Notes under the pieces: generated by a model
Database searches by the model: none
What the model was told of the DNA's origin: nothing
What the model saw: only the letters and a program-made list of their open reading frames with translations
Translations under genes and position numbers: made by a program
Part shown: in pieces, positions 1-12,507 of the stretch
Layout of the letters: every line of letters begins with the position of its first letter
Numbering within the stretch: the first letter of the stretch is position 1
Source: Hermodice carunculata
Lineage: Eukaryota > Annelida > Polychaeta > Eunicida > Amphinomidae
DNA length: 64,000 nt
NCBI GenBank assembly: GCA_964020975.1
Contig: OZ026630.1
Span: 66,249,277 to 66,313,276, forward strand
Reading direction: 5' to 3'

Positions 1-1180
1 TATCTAAAGCCTGCAGTGCTGTAGGGCCTAATTCAACCCTGAATTTTATGATCTATTGACATGGGGTGGGGGGAAGGGGGGGGGGGCTCAAGTATTCTAA
101 TTTATGTACATGTACTTTTGATTTCAATTCCATTAATTTGATTTAATATCCTACATCACACAGGGGGCCCCGTAGCACCCAAAGATGTTGATCAGCTGTC
201 GCTTCGCAGCGTGTACGCTGGGCCGCATTCGGGTTGCAGTGAAATAACGATCCTTTGAACACTCTGTCGGTCCCAAAACAGTTCAATTTTTCACATAACA
301 AAGCAAAATATATTACTTACATTATCTTTAAACAAATCCTAACTGATAATACATCAAAGCGCCTTCAACATTAGGCCTTATAGTAAAAGTATGAACGAAC
401 ATCGCCGAAAGGTTGACCTTTGCTTGAAAGGCGCACAAAGGCACAAGCAGAATACATTGTGCAGCAAGTAACTGTGATTCCATTGAATAGGCCTGCGACA
501 GATTTTGTCATTCTATGCGGACAGTGCTCTGATGAGCCTTCTGTAACTTAAGTCTTTATTTCTTGCCTATACAATTCAAAGAGTTTGACACAACAAACAC
601 CAAATTCGTCCTTGTGCAAACAGATAACCATACATCTCCATTTGAATACCCGGATGTGCAATTTCGAGAATTTGGGTTAATTCATTAAGCCTTCAGGGTA
701 CCACAACTCTAACTTCCCGTGCTGTATTATGTGCCGAAGTTCTTGAACAAGGTCTTAAAACTGTTAACTCAGGTAATAGTAAAGTTATATTTATATATAA
801 TTTTTTTTCATAATCCCGCAAGTCTTGGTACACAAAGGTCCTGCGGTAAGTCTTAAATACGACTGTTTCCCAAGATGGCGATGTGCGTTTGACTGAACTG
901 CACACGCAACAGGTGATCACTTCGTCGACATTTGGGAAAGTTCCTTCCTCTCCGGTGGCACGGCTGTACTCTTATTTAGGCTGGATAATTGCGCACTTCT
1001 ATTGGAAGACGTGTGTACACAAAAGTACGAAATGGCCTCTTATTAAAAGATGTACCTCAAAATTTAACCAAAACGACCACCAGCTAAATTTACCTAACGA
1101 CACGGAAGCGCGTTTTGTTTCTGTTTTATTTTTTTCGGGTGAAATGATCCCCGAATGAGCAACAAGTGTATTTTTGAAAA
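1..1180. other. Non-coding stretch, no gene recognised
   Basis: Contains a G-run near 61–91 and a GC-richer patch around 165–240, but no frame shows a motif or a convincing pair of splice borders. It would lie downstream of the last located exon of the large minus-strand gene, so a 3' exon could be hidden here. Confidence 0.4.
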
Positions 1181-2047
1181 CCTCTTTTACTTTAAACTTA
1201 GCTGACTGACAAGTCGGGAGAACTAGAAGGTGTTAGGCCTAACAGGTCTCTTTTTATTTTTGGCAAATGAAATGAAATTTGTGTTTTGGGTGGTTAGGCC
1301 TATACATTTTGGAAACAGATTACAGAACTAGTGTCTGCAGTTAATGATGAATATTTCTAAGGTTGAGAGGGCCGGTTTAAAACCACCAGTTGCCTTTTAT
1401 GGGTGACTGCCTGTCTCAAGTCAGGAGTGGAATTTGTTTCTTCACATTGGTATTGGAAAAGAAATGTTGATGCTTTGGCAAGTCTGAAATCTCTTTGCTG
1501 TCATTGTTGGGTTTGGAATTAATGAATATATATCATGTGTTTCTGTACTATTTGAAAATTACTTCATTGGCTATGTTGTGCTGTGGGCTTTGTTCTCCGA
1601 CTCATAGTTATAGTGGAGGTAGGGTGCGTTTATGATGTTCCAGATTCAAAAATATCACAAAAACGATGTAGGCTTACTTTACTCTTTTACTCTAAACTTA
1701 GCTGACTGACAAGTCGGGAGAACTAGAAGGTGATAGGCCTAACAGGTCTCTTTTTATTTTTGGCAAATGAAATGAAATTTGTGTTTTGGGTGGTTAGGCC
1801 TATGCATTTTTGAAAGAGAACTAGTGTCTGCAGTTAATGATGAATATTTCTAAGGTTGAGAGGACCGGTTTAAAACCACCAGTTGCCTTTTATGGGTGAC
1901 TGCCTGTCTCAAGTCAGGAGTGAAATTTGTTTCTTCACATTGGTATTGGAAAAGAAATGTTGATGCTTTGGCAAGTCTGAAATCTCTTTGCTGTCATTGT
2001 TGGGTTTGGAATTAATGAATATGGATCATGTGTTTCTGTACTATCTG
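1181..2047. repeat. Direct duplication, about 370 bp, copies 500 bp apart
   Basis: 1181–1553 and 1681–2047 are nearly identical, sharing the start TTTTACT-x-TAAACTTAGCTGACTGACAAG and the end ATCATGTGTTTCTGTACTAT. The second copy has a short deletion. About 130 bp of unrelated sequence lies between. The start resembles the hairpin end (CAGCTGACTGACAAG) of the repeat family next door. Confidence 0.85.
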
Positions 2048-2254
2048 AGAGCGACGCTTGACCCGTGTATCAACTTTGCATCAAGTTTTCAACTCAATTG
2101 AAATGGTTGTGGACTTAAAAATTACTCTTTTCCTGCTCTTCACACCCGTAATCTTAACACTTTGGACTGAAACGTCAAATTCCCATTCCGAAACTTAGAT
2201 ATCCCCAAAAACATTTTGGCATTGCCAAGCAACACATCAACAAAGATGGCCGCC

Positions 2255-5200
2255 AAAACTAGTTGTTATATCTGTGGCGAAGCCACAGATATAAAAAAAA
2301 TGTAAAAAAAAAATGGAGCATGACCTTTTGAGCAAACCTGGTAGAGATCCACCCAAGGGACATTGCCCTCCAAGTTTAAAGTCAGTCTGGATGACGATAT
2401 CGGAGAAAAAGAAGAAAATATGAGTAAGTATTTGATTGCCCATTGACTTACATAGTAATCGATAAGACAGGCGCTTTTACCAATAAGTACCCAAAATGTT
2501 AAAAAATAAAAATTATAAAAATAAAAATTAATAAAATAAAATAAAATAAAACAAAAGTTAAAAATTAGGAATGCACAGCAGTGCCACCTGGTGTAGAACT
2601 TTGGCTCTCCACAAGGAACATATCCATCAAGTTTCAACTTAATCTTGGAGACGGTTCAAGAGAAAAAGTCAAAACTTGCACACAAAAGAACCCACTGTAA
2701 AAATCATAAAAAATAGAAAGAAAAAATGCAGCGCTACCTGGTGATAAAATTAAGAACAAGGTACCCCCAGGAATACCCCTCTATGACATCGAAGTGATTG
2801 GGTGAGCAGTTTCGGAGAAGAAATTTTTTTAAAGATTTTCCTGTAAAAGAACAAAACTAGAGGGCTACGTGAACAGCCCGTGCTCAGCTGACCTAAGCTT
2901 GTCTCAGAAAATCAAGGTTGAAACTGAATAGACCTGTGTTGAGGTTTAGCTGAGTGCATATGACATTTGGAAGTATTTTCTAAGACGAACAAGGTTGAAA
3001 CTGAATAGACCTGTGTTGAGGTTTAGCTGAGTGCATATGACATTTGGAAGTATTTTCTAAGACGAACGACTGAGCCTCCTAAAACTGTAGCCTTACTGGT
3101 AAGTCAGCTGAATTAAAAATTGTAGCGCCGCCTAGTGAACAAAGTGAAACAAGATTTGCCCCCAAAAATAAACAAAAGAAAATCATGAAAAATCCAAAAA
3201 CCACTGAAGCTTGACCACTTGAACAAATTGGTAGTTACCCACCCAAGGTACATTTCTACAAAGTTTGGGGTCAATCTGGACGACGGTTTTAGGGAAGACG
3301 TTAAAAATGTGAATTAGCATTGGAATGCCCACTGTTTGCATAGTAATCGATGGGAAAGGTTCATTTGCTGATAAGTACCCGCACTGAAAAAAAATGTAGA
3401 AAATCAGGAATCCAAGGCAGTACCACCTAGTGAACCACTTTGTTTGACCTTTTCACAAGGAACATATCCACCAAGTTTCGGCTTAATCTGAGGGATGGTT
3501 TTGGGAAGAAGTTCAAAATAGCAAAAACACAACAACAAATCGTGAACAAAAAAAATTGCAGTCCCACCCTAGAAGTGTTTCTGTGTGAAATCAAAGCAAT
3601 TGGGGTTGCAGTTCCAGAGAAGAAGATTTCTGAAAATTTGCCCCCTAAAAGACCATAAGTCATAAAAAATTAAATTAAATAAAAAAAACAAAAAAAAAAA
3701 CAAAAAAACGGAAAGGTGATCATTTGAACAAACTTGATCGAGACCCACCCAAGGTACATTGCCACCAAGTTTGGGTTTTGGTTCCTTCAGAGAAGTGACA
3801 AATGTGAATTTGCATTAGAATGCCCATTGCCTTATATAATAATCAACAGGAAAGCTGCATTTACCAATATGAACCCGAATTGAAAAAAAAAAATCGTTAA
3901 AAATAAGGAATCCATAGCAGTGCTACTAGGTGCACAACTTTCTTTGACCCTTTCACAAGGAACATATCCACCACGTTCTAGCTTAATCTGATGGATGGTT
4001 CTGGAGGAAAAGATGAAAAAAGCAAAAACACACAAAAAATCATACAAAAATAGGAAAAAAACTTGCAGTGCCACCTGGTGAACAAATTAGGAATTATAAT
4101 TCCCCAGGAGTGTTTTTGTTTAATATCAAAGAAATTGAATGTGTGGTTTTGGAGAGAAAGATTCTCTAAGAGTTGCCCAACCCCCACCCCGAAAAAAGAC
4201 TCATGAAAACTAAAAACAAGAGGGCTGTGTGAACAGCCCATGCTCAGCTGATCTTGACATACACCACACTTGCAGCTCTATGAACTTGGGAAAGGATCAA
4301 GGTCAACCATGTTCTGAGTAAGTCTGACCTTTGTACAAGAACACTAACATGTGCAACATCGATGTTCAAGTAGTTCTCAAGTTATAATGAAGAGTACTAT
4401 TAGTTTTGTGCCTTTGTACTTTTATATGTTTGCAATAAAAAAAAACATTGCACTGTGACCCCAGAAACGAGGTCGAGGTCATTCATGTACTGTCTAAGCA
4501 TGACCTTCATACAGACACATTAACATGTGCAGCATCACGGTACTAACTCAAAGCAGATCTCTTGTTATGAAGTAAACAGTAAATTTCGCGTCAGTTGTCC
4601 CGTGAATAAGCATTAGAATGCCCATTGACTTACATAGTAATCAATAGGAAAGCTGCATTGACCGATAAGTACCCGAATTGAAAATCCTTAAAAATCAGGA
4701 ATCCAAAGCAGTGCCACCTAGTAAACAACTTTGTTTGACCATTCCACAAGAACATATCCATCACATTTCAGCTTAAGCTGAGTGACGGTTCTGAGAACAA
4801 GTCAAAAAAAGCAAAACCATACAAAAAATTGATAAAAAAATTTAGAAAGCTATTGCAGCTCCACCTCGTGAACAAATGGGAACTAGGTTTCCCTTGGAGT
4901 GTCTATGTACGATATTAAAGCAATCGGGCGAACGGTTTCAGAGGAAAAGAGTTTTTAAGGTTTGCCCCCCAAAAGAACAAAAAAAAAAAAAAAAACCATA
5001 AAAAAAATCCCCAAATCAATAGAGCATGACCATTTGAACAAACTTGGTAGAGATCCACCCAAGGCACCCCCCCCCCCAAGTTTGAAGTAAATCTGGCCAA
5101 AATTATTTAAGTTATAACCATTACAAGAAATTCCCATGTTAAATTTTCCTATTAAAACTGTCGTAAAGATTTTTGAAAAAAAATCATAAAAAAATCCAAA

Positions 5201-6300
5201 ATTCATTGGAACAAACCTGGTAAACACCCACCCAAGGTACATCCAAACCAAGTTTGAAGTTAATCTGGATGACGGTTTTGGAGAAGAAGTCGAAAATGTA
5301 AATTAGCATTAGGATGCCCATTGACTTACATGGTAATCAATAGGAAAGGTGCATTTACCGAAAAGTAGCCATATTGAAAAAATCGTTAAACATCAGGAAT
5401 CTGCAGCATTCCCACATAGTCAACGCCATTGTTTGACCCTTCCACAAGGAACATATCCACCACGTTTAAGCTTAATCTGAGTGACGGTTCTGGAGAAGTC
5501 GAGAATAGCTATAACACACACACAAAAAAAATATCATTAGTAAAATTAGAAACAATTTGCAGGACCACCTGGTGAACAAATTAAAAACAAGGTTTCGGAG
5601 AAAATGATTTTTAAAGATTTGTCCGAAAAAGAATTAAAAAAATCATTAAAATTCCAAAAATCATTGGAGCATGACCATTTGAACAAACTTGGTAGATACT
5701 CACCCAAGGCACATCCCCACCAAGTTTGAAGTGGATCTGGCTGACGGTTTTGGAGAAGAAGTCGAAAATGTGAATTGTTGAAGGACGACGGACGGACGGA
5801 AGACGGACGGACGACGGACGGAGGACCATGAGATTAGCTCAGCTGACTGACAAGTCAGCTGAGCTAAAAATCCACTGGAATGTGACCAGTGACCATTGGA
5901 ACAAACTTGGTAGACACCCACCCAAGGTACATTGCAGCCAAGTTTGAAGTGAACCTGGCTGAAGGATTAGGGCAAAAAGTCGAAAATGTGAATTGTGTAC
6001 GGATAATGGATGGCGGCTGGGTAACGGACGGACGATTGACCATCCTAAAAGCTAAGCAGACTGACAAGTCCGCTGAGCCCAAAAATAATAAAATAAATGA
6101 ACAGTTATTGCATCATCATCTCGCGCAAAGTTTGCACAGAACCACCTGGGGAACACCTATGTAGAAAATGAAAATAGTCCATGTTACTGTTTTTGAAAAG
6201 AAGTTGAAAATATATAAAGGTAACAGACAGACAGCCGGAAACGGATTGCATGAGCTCTGCAGCTTGACAAGTTAGCAGAACCAAAAATGTAGATATAGTT
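2255..6300 (+). repeat. Cluster of a hairpin-ended repeat family (several tandem copies)
   Basis: At least four diverged, partly overlapping copies. Recurrent blocks are 'GTGCCACCTGGTGAACAAA', 'CCACAAGGAACATATCCACCA' and 'ACGGTTTTGGAGAAGAAGT', with runs of GACGGACGGAC near one end. Copies open with a small hairpin (AGGGCT…AGCCC at 2861–2879 and 4221–4239) and one closes with a perfect hairpin at 5834–5867 (TTAGCTCAGCTGAC…GTCAGCTGAGCTAA). Further copies lie at 13540–14300, 22925–24080, 32400–32800 and, inverted, at 59290–59930. No protein is encoded. Non-autonomous mobile repeat of unknown class. Confidence 0.75.
2914..3067. repeat. Exact 77-bp tandem duplication
   Basis: 2914–2990 (AAGGTTGAAACTGAATAGAC … AAGACGAAC) is repeated without visible change at 2991–3067, inside the repeat cluster. 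The identity suggests a recent event or an assembly artefact. Confidence 0.9.
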
Positions 6301-6739
6301 CCTAAACATCTTGCTGCCATATTAGTTCCAGTGGTTCTCGGTACCTTCAAAGGTGGTTGAACAAAATATAGAAGAATTCTTATAAAAATTCCGCATGGAT
6401 TAGGAGCACATACACATCTTAATGTTAAATTCATTTTCCTGGTATTATAACAAATATTTTTCATAAATGACAAAGGATTGACTGCAATAAAACATGGCTT
6501 GTATAACTTTTTGAGATTTTTTACGACTGGCAACGCTCTTTCTTTCCGTGGAGGGTCCTGTTTATAGTTCGCAGATTATACGGAGGCCTTTTTACATTAA
6601 ATGAATCATTCAAGTAGCAGATCATTTTCAATAACATGTTTTTTCAAGGTTCACAGCAATATTTCATTGCACGATTGACAGTTAATAGAAAATTACATTG
6701 TGAATCACGATCAGGAAAAATGTCACTCGATCTCCATAC

Positions 6740-6907
6740 CTGTACAGATACCACCAATGACCTCAAAACCAGTGGGACAGGCTCCGCAGTCATAGGCCAC
6801 ACCTCGTTTTTTTTCTTCGGTTGCCGTGAGGTCTGTGCAGTTTCCACCAAATTTGTCACATGGGCCATCTGCACAGCCGTCCGTCTCATTCAAGCAGTGA
6901 GCGTCAC
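6740..6907 (-). CDS. Exon 24: second EGF-like unit, last exon located
   Basis: Acceptor ACGTTAAAG (weak tract), donor GTATGGAG. Two bases, 55 codons, one base. GDAHCLNETDGCADGPCDKF … CTDL and then YDCGACPTGFEVIGGIC are a calcium-binding-type EGF arrangement in MUC4-like order. It ends inside a codon, so at least one more exon follows; I saw no convincing one between 1 and 6700. A transmembrane segment would be expected further on but is not in view. Confidence 0.88.
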
Positions 6908-7169
6908 CTTTAACGTAAAGCGTGGCAAACAAATCTAACCCTGTGTCTTCTTGTCATGACAAACACTCATGTCACGAGCTATCCTCTATGTGACGGGAAA
7001 AAACTTGACTCAAGCAATAATTTTGTATCAAACGGATTTGTATTAGCTTTCCACTTGATATCAATGTTTCATTTGGTCTTAAACATAGGAGTTGGGAACT
7101 GTAGTTTATAAGGGTTTTACGCATTGAGGCAAAGATAAGCTTTCACTTCTATCACTTCTAGTCTACTGC

Positions 7170-7174
7170 TATAC

Positions 7175-7243
<69 letters not shown>

Positions 7244-7412
7244 CTGAACAATTACCCCTTTACACCGGGGCACCGGAGGGTCAGGGTCAACCTGCAGTGT
7301 GTCCAAAGGTTTCACGCAATCTAGCTAAGATGACCTTTCGCTTTGATGCATATTAAACTCTCTTACATTGTTATAAAATCTACTGTTGCACGATAATAAT
7401 AATAATAATAAT

Positions 7413-7448
<36 letters not shown>

Positions 7449-7622
7449 AATAATAATAATAATTACATCTGAACAGTTACCCCTTTACACTGGGGGCACC
7501 GGAGGGTCGGGGTCAATCTGCGGTGTGTCCAAATAAAAGGTTTCACGCATTCTAGCTACGATGACCTTTCGCTTCGATGCATATTAAACTCTCTTACATT
7601 GTTATAAAATCTACTGTTGCAC

Positions 7623-7706
<84 letters not shown>

Positions 7707-7755
7707 CTTCTAAAGAGTTACCCCTCTACACCGGGGGCACCGGAGGGAAGGGGTC
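7170..7755. repeat. Tandem units separated by trinucleotide microsatellites
   Basis: Three tracts, (GAT)n at 7177–7242, (AAT)n(CAA)n(AAT)n at 7398–7461 and (GAT)n at 7624–7706, alternate with a unit of about 155 bp. The unit reads GTTACCCCTTTACAC-x-GGG … GTTATAAAATCTACTGTTGCACGAT. Two units are complete, a third (7712–7750) is partial. Lies in the intron between exons 24 and 23. Confidence 0.88.
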
Positions 7756-8058
7756 TCCCACAGCACAAGTATGGTCCACAAACTAATTAGCTTTAGTTTG
7801 AAATTCACCCGCAAGGACTTTTGGAATGAAAATGAATACAAATGCCGTTGGGGCTGCTTTTACATTCTTTCTATGCCATTTTTATCTACTGAAATCCGTA
7901 ACTGCGAACACCTGGTTTTAAGTTACGACCAGTGGATCATTCAGAAAGCAAAGTATGAATTCTTTTTTCAACGATGTGTAGGTTGAAGTTGTCTGTTATA
8001 AATGATCCGGATATGTGCCTTTTCATATCACTAAACAGCACCTATTGATAGATCATAC

Positions 8059-8225
8059 CAGCCCATCCAATGTCACAAATACAAGGTGCAGTAGAGAAAG
8101 CAACATATATCTGTGAAGCTACAGAATTGTTGAAGTCGCATTTCCCATGGTTATTACAACCCGAACACACAACCACTGTTACTTCTGCAACCGTCACGCC
8201 TCCGTTACCATCTCTCCCAGTGAAT
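8059..8225 (-). CDS. Exon 23: end of β-sandwich and first EGF-like unit
   Basis: Acceptor TATGTTACAG, donor GTATGATC. One base, 55 codons, one base. FTGRDGNGGVTVAEVTVVVC finishes the β-sandwich; CSGCNNHGKCDF … APCICDIGWAG is an EGF-like unit with the usual C-x-x-G-x-C core and the closing C-x-C-x6-G. Confidence 0.9.
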
Positions 8226-8795
8226 CTGTAACATAAAGAATAACCAAGATGAAGAAAACATATACAGTAGCATTCTTTCTTTTTTGACTAATGGTATGTC
8301 AAACGCTGTAAGTGATTTTGTTTGTTTTTCCTTTTAGTACTGCGCAAACATCGATGCCGAAGAGACTAAATTTAAGGCGTCATGCTTGCAGGATGAGTGA
8401 TCCTCCAAGAAGTTGGTCGCACTGATCATAATTTAAAATGAACAGCGAGAGAAAGTCTGACAGCAAGGTCAAGTTCATCTACGTGAAACTTAATAACTAT
8501 TTCATTAAGCAAAACAGCTTTTCGGTCTTTCCATAAATGTACACTTTAGAGAAAACAGTTTAATGGGGCCTCTCGTGGAAAAAAAGACGCAATTTTTATA
8601 CTTTAAAACATATTTCCACTAACAACAGTACAAAATTGTTTTCAACCAGGTATAAAATGGAGGTGTATTTTTAAATATTAACTACCCCCCCCCCCCTTTC
8701 CTGGGCAGAATAAGAGTTGGGCGCAATGCACCCAACCCTCTGTTAGGAAAGCTATTGACATGAGGTGTGCATGCATATGTAACAAAAGTGCATAC

Positions 8796-8997
8796 TTGAT
8801 ATAAAATGGATTCATAGATGTTGGGGTCCACGTGAAGACTCTTGTATTGTTGGTCCAGTTATATCCCTTGGCGTTTGTGTCCAACGTCAATGAAACTGTT
8901 TCATTATCAGGATCAAATACCTCTGCTATAAAGCTGAACTGTTCTCCTTTTGTCAACTGCGCATCTTTTGGCACAGTTACAGTGGGGGAGGTGTTTT
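8796..8997 (-). CDS. Exon 22: cadherin/Ig-like strand region
   Basis: Acceptor TGTTGCAG, donor GTATGCAC. Two bases, 66 codons, two bases. NTSPTVTVPKDAQLTKGEQF, then FDPDNETVSLTLD and RVFTWTPT: the pattern of a β-sandwich ('D-x-D-x-[ED]-x-[VL] … F-x-WTP') found between the post-VWD segment and the EGF units in mucin-4-type proteins. Sequons NTS, NET, NWT, NNT point to the outside of the cell. Confidence 0.9.
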
Positions 8998-8999
8998 CT

Positions 9000-9866
9000 G
9001 CAACAGACGTTTTAGATGAAATATATGATACAAAAACGACAAATGAAGTTTTAGAACAGGCTTCGTGTCAGTGTAATGTTGGACTGATAAGTTGAAGTTA
9101 TATAACATCATAACTAAGGGAAAATATAGGCTTATGGTAATGTCAGGTAAGTGAACTAACTTATCAGAATATCACATTTATGGCACAAGCTCATGTAGCA
9201 TACATTTCAGGTGTTCTGCCTGAAATAATCCCCCCCCCCCAACCAATTTATGAAAACAATACAAATCATAACATGATAAATCACATGCAACCTATTGAAC
9301 CAAACGACAAGTCAAAAGCAACTTCTTCCTTAAAAACTTTGAGGTTGAGACACTGCAACGTGATTATGATAATGCGATTCCTCAGACACTTCAAATTCCT
9401 TGTGGACTAGTTTCATTGGCCCATGAATACCGTGTCTCTGTAAATGGCAATTGTTAGCATCATGCATTGTAAAAGCAAAGCAATCAAATATGTCAAATTT
9501 TACATAGTTTCACAACATCAGGCAAATTAAATAAATTAAAAAATACAGATATAAATACACATGCCACTATTGTTGGGTGGCTGAGTGATGCACACATGAC
9601 AAATTGATTGTGGAACGTCCCTGCAGCACAGGCATGGTAGGAGTGATTTCCAGAGACTGCACATGATGTCAAAGCTTTGCAGAAAAAAAAATCGATCAAC
9701 ATGTAGATTTGAGGCATGTGTTTAAAATGACAATCCTAACTCCTGGATTCATGGCCTATACCAAACATTCTAATGGTTTTCTTTCTTAACAAGGAGACGA
9801 GTAACACGGAACGTTTATTTGGTACCGTCTGTCATCATATAATAGCAAGTAAATACTTGTACTTAC
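9000..9866. other. Intron between exons 22 and 21
   Basis: AT-rich sequence without a recognisable gene or repeat apart from a C-run at 9230–9240. Confidence 0.6.
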
Positions 9867-10115
9867 GCAGCTCTTTCTCCTCGTCGCCAAATTTATTTTC
9901 ACTGTTAATGGTATTCGAGGCTATATCTTCGTCATTTGTTGATGCATAATCAAACAAACATTGCCTGTTGGTACCACATTTTTGTTCGGCCTTCCTTTCA
10001 GTTTCTTTGTCTTTGAATTTGACTTCGAATATAGGGATGAAGTTTTGATCACGATAGTTCTGAAAGGTTTTGCCACTGTCGTATTTGAAGATGGATTCAC
10101 CGTCCTTTATTTGCC
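9867..10115 (-). CDS. Exon 21: post-VWD segment
   Basis: Acceptor TATACACAG, donor GTAAGTAC. Two bases, 82 codons, one base. Begins QIKDGESIFKYDSGKTFQNY, matching the segment after VWD in mucin-4/mesh ('ESLF-x-Y-x-x-G-x-[ST]-[YF]'), then CGTNRQCLFDYASTND, the conserved 'C-x-[GN]-x-x-QCLFD-x-x-x-T' block. Confidence 0.93.
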
Positions 10116-11298
10116 CTGTGTATAAATTAGACTTTCTTCATGGCAATGCAACAAATTCAGATCCAAATTTGCAATAAAATTATAAACAGGGGAAAAATAG
10201 CCTCTAAAATACTGCAATGAGACCACATTGCTTCATCGCAAATACAAGTGCAATTAGTATGCGAAAAGAATATTTCATTAAGATCCGCCCCCTCCCACCT
10301 CTGTTCACACCCGACAAAATCCTTAAACTCTAATTATATATAGAATTATGTTAGAACTACCTAGGTGAACATAAATTTATCGTGTGAATTTTGTGTTTCT
10401 TAATACATTCAATGGTAAAAAACAGGAATCAAAGCCTTGTGAAGGGATGATACAGACAGATCAAAATAAGTGTCTCAAATTCGATATTTTTTCTCTGTAC
10501 AAGTAAGACATATTGAAAGGGTGCCTACAGAAAAGACCTCGAAAACATCATTGCTGTACAGATGCTCGCATTGCCATATATTTTTTGCTGTACCGTCGGC
10601 ATTAAACTAATTATAAGAACACATAAAAGTTCTAATTGTTTTAAAAGTCAGAACATCTGTTGACCTAATTGAAGCGAAAAGTGATGAGAAATGTTCCAGC
10701 AGAATTGCTGAGCAGCTGCCCGCAAAACACAAAATCAGTGAAGAGTGTTCATCTGAGTAAACGCGGCATAAAGGCTGCTGCATATAAAAACAAGTACATG
10801 CGGCATTACGATCAAGCTCACGTGTTATATATTAGATGCACGCTATCCCCTATAAGCAATGCACGGCTTAGCAAACACATTACCATTCTTATTGTTGGCA
10901 ACAAGTCATCTTTCTCGCGAGACTCCGCAGTTAATTATTCATTGACCAACGCACAATTTTGTCGAAACTCTTTCAAGAAAATGAAACAAAATGCTAGGTC
11001 TGACTCTCGGTTTCACTTCTTTCAGAGCATGATAATACGGTCAATCTACATATTTACAGATAACAGATGACATAATAACAAAGGGGGCCTTTTGGATTAT
11101 TAAATGGCCCAATAAGGTCTGACTCATGAGCAGCACGAGGCATCAATATAGATGTACTCTGTACCGGAAGGTGGAAAACAACAAGTACCGTCAACCTTCA
11201 AATGTCTAGATTTGGTTTGGTGCTATATTAAAATACTGGTAGCGCATGCGACACTTATATGATTGCACAAATACAATTGAATCACTTAAAATACGTAC
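10116..11298. other. Intron between exons 21 and 20
   Basis: Holds an open frame of 133 codons on the plus strand (10669–11070) with no known motif and no codon bias; I treat it as chance. Nothing else seen. Confidence 0.55.
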
Positions 11299-11496
11299 AC
11301 AATTTTCCAAACCAATGGAAAAGTTCTTCTTCAGTAGAATTTGGCAACAAGACCGTTTTGTTTGGTGCAGTAAAGTCATCGTTTGGATCATCATTGAACA
11401 CTCCCAGTAAACCAGTGGTTTTGTACTTGGCTGATTCTGGTACAGTTGTGGTTAACTCTAGGATTCCTTTGTTGGCCGCAGCCACAAAAGCCCAAC
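11299..11496 (-). CDS. Exon 20: VWD domain, part 3
   Basis: Acceptor CACCAAAG, donor GTACGTAT. Two bases, 65 codons, one base. Contains TTGLLGVFNDDPNDDF and STEEELFHWFGKL, the highly conserved VWD ending 'GLLG-x-[WF]-N-DDPSDDF … S-x-EE-x-[IL]-[FY]' of mucin-4-type proteins. The split codon to exon 21 is TGG, the conserved Trp after FG-x-x. Confidence 0.95.
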
Positions 11497-11968
11497 CTTT
11501 GGTGTGTAGAGAAAAGTATTTTCGCTGTTAATAAATGCAAGTACGAAGGCAAATAAACTGTTCGTAGTATGTGTACCATGGGGGTAACAAATTTCCGGAA
11601 ATTGTAAGCCACACGCTATGAATCTAACTACATGAACAGTGCGAACAGGAAGCGGCCGCCGCGTCAATGAAGTCAGTGCCTTATCCATAATATATAACCA
11701 CGACAAACGTCACGTGTCCCATTTTTGGCGATCATACTGTAAATGTGCTAACCTCCCGGTGTGTATATCGCCCCTGGTTTTATATTTCATGCATTTCACC
11801 GAAATTTATTACACTAGTTTGTACAGATTAAAATAGTATTTAATTTTGTTTCCATATTTTGAGCTTTTAAGCTATCAGCAAAATTAGTGACGATAAAAGT
11901 ACAGCGAAATTATGTGAATTTACATTATACATTTGCAACTCTTCAGTGAAAAACCCCGCGACCACGAC

Positions 11969-12115
11969 CTTTTTCAACTGTACCTGATGGGAACTCCACA
12001 TAAAGCTGGTTTGAAATGTTTGTCTTTGCAATAATGATATCTCCAAACTGCTTTTCTGTATCTGACGAAGTGAGAAAGGAATCTTCATTTGAATCCCCGA
12101 TCACCAGGGTTAATC
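11969..12115 (-). CDS. Exon 19: VWD domain, part 2
   Basis: Acceptor ACGGACAG, donor GTCGTGGT (weak, chosen because it is the only GT giving the right phase before a stop). Two bases, 48 codons, one base. Peptide LTLVIGDSNEDSF … LYVEFPSGTVEK, the middle β-strands of VWD. The trailing G joins GT to give Gly before WAFVAAANKG. Confidence 0.85.
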
Positions 12116-12213
12116 CTGTCCGTGTGAATAAAGAGATTATTTGCATTCTCATAATGTTTCTTGACATAAACCATCATGTAAATCATGAAATGAAATGTAC
12201 AATGGGTATCCGC

Positions 12214-12216
<3 letters not shown>

Positions 12217-12263
<47 letters not shown>
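12217..12263. repeat. (CA)n microsatellite
   Basis: About 23 perfect CA units in the intron between exons 19 and 18. Confidence 0.95.
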
Positions 12264-12265
<2 letters not shown>

Positions 12266-12507
12266 TGGCATTCATATTGCACATATAATATAACGACACT
12301 ACCAATTGTCAAACCCAACACAGGTTTATGATAAACATCAGTATTTCTCCGCAGAGCAGTTGATGTATATTGAAGAGATCAGCCTTTTTTGTAAGATCCC
12401 CGAGGAAAATTACTTTTGGTGAATTTGAATCTGTAAAAAATTTGAGAATCCCATCGCTGCCTTATAAAAGGTCTTTCTATAAAAACATCACATATGAAGC
12501 AGTTTAC

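Noticed and set aside
165-240. Possible 3' exon of the mucin-4-like gene in a GC-richer patch
   Set aside because: No frame gives EGF or transmembrane features and no clear donor/acceptor pair in the needed phase was found.
1181-2047. Pair of ~370-bp direct repeats as LTRs of a small element
   Set aside because: No TG…CA ends, primer site or target duplication was seen, and the spacer is only ~130 bp. A plain duplication is simpler.
10669-11070. 133-codon plus-strand frame as a gene
   Set aside because: No recognisable motif and it lies in an intron; length is within chance for AT-poor patches.
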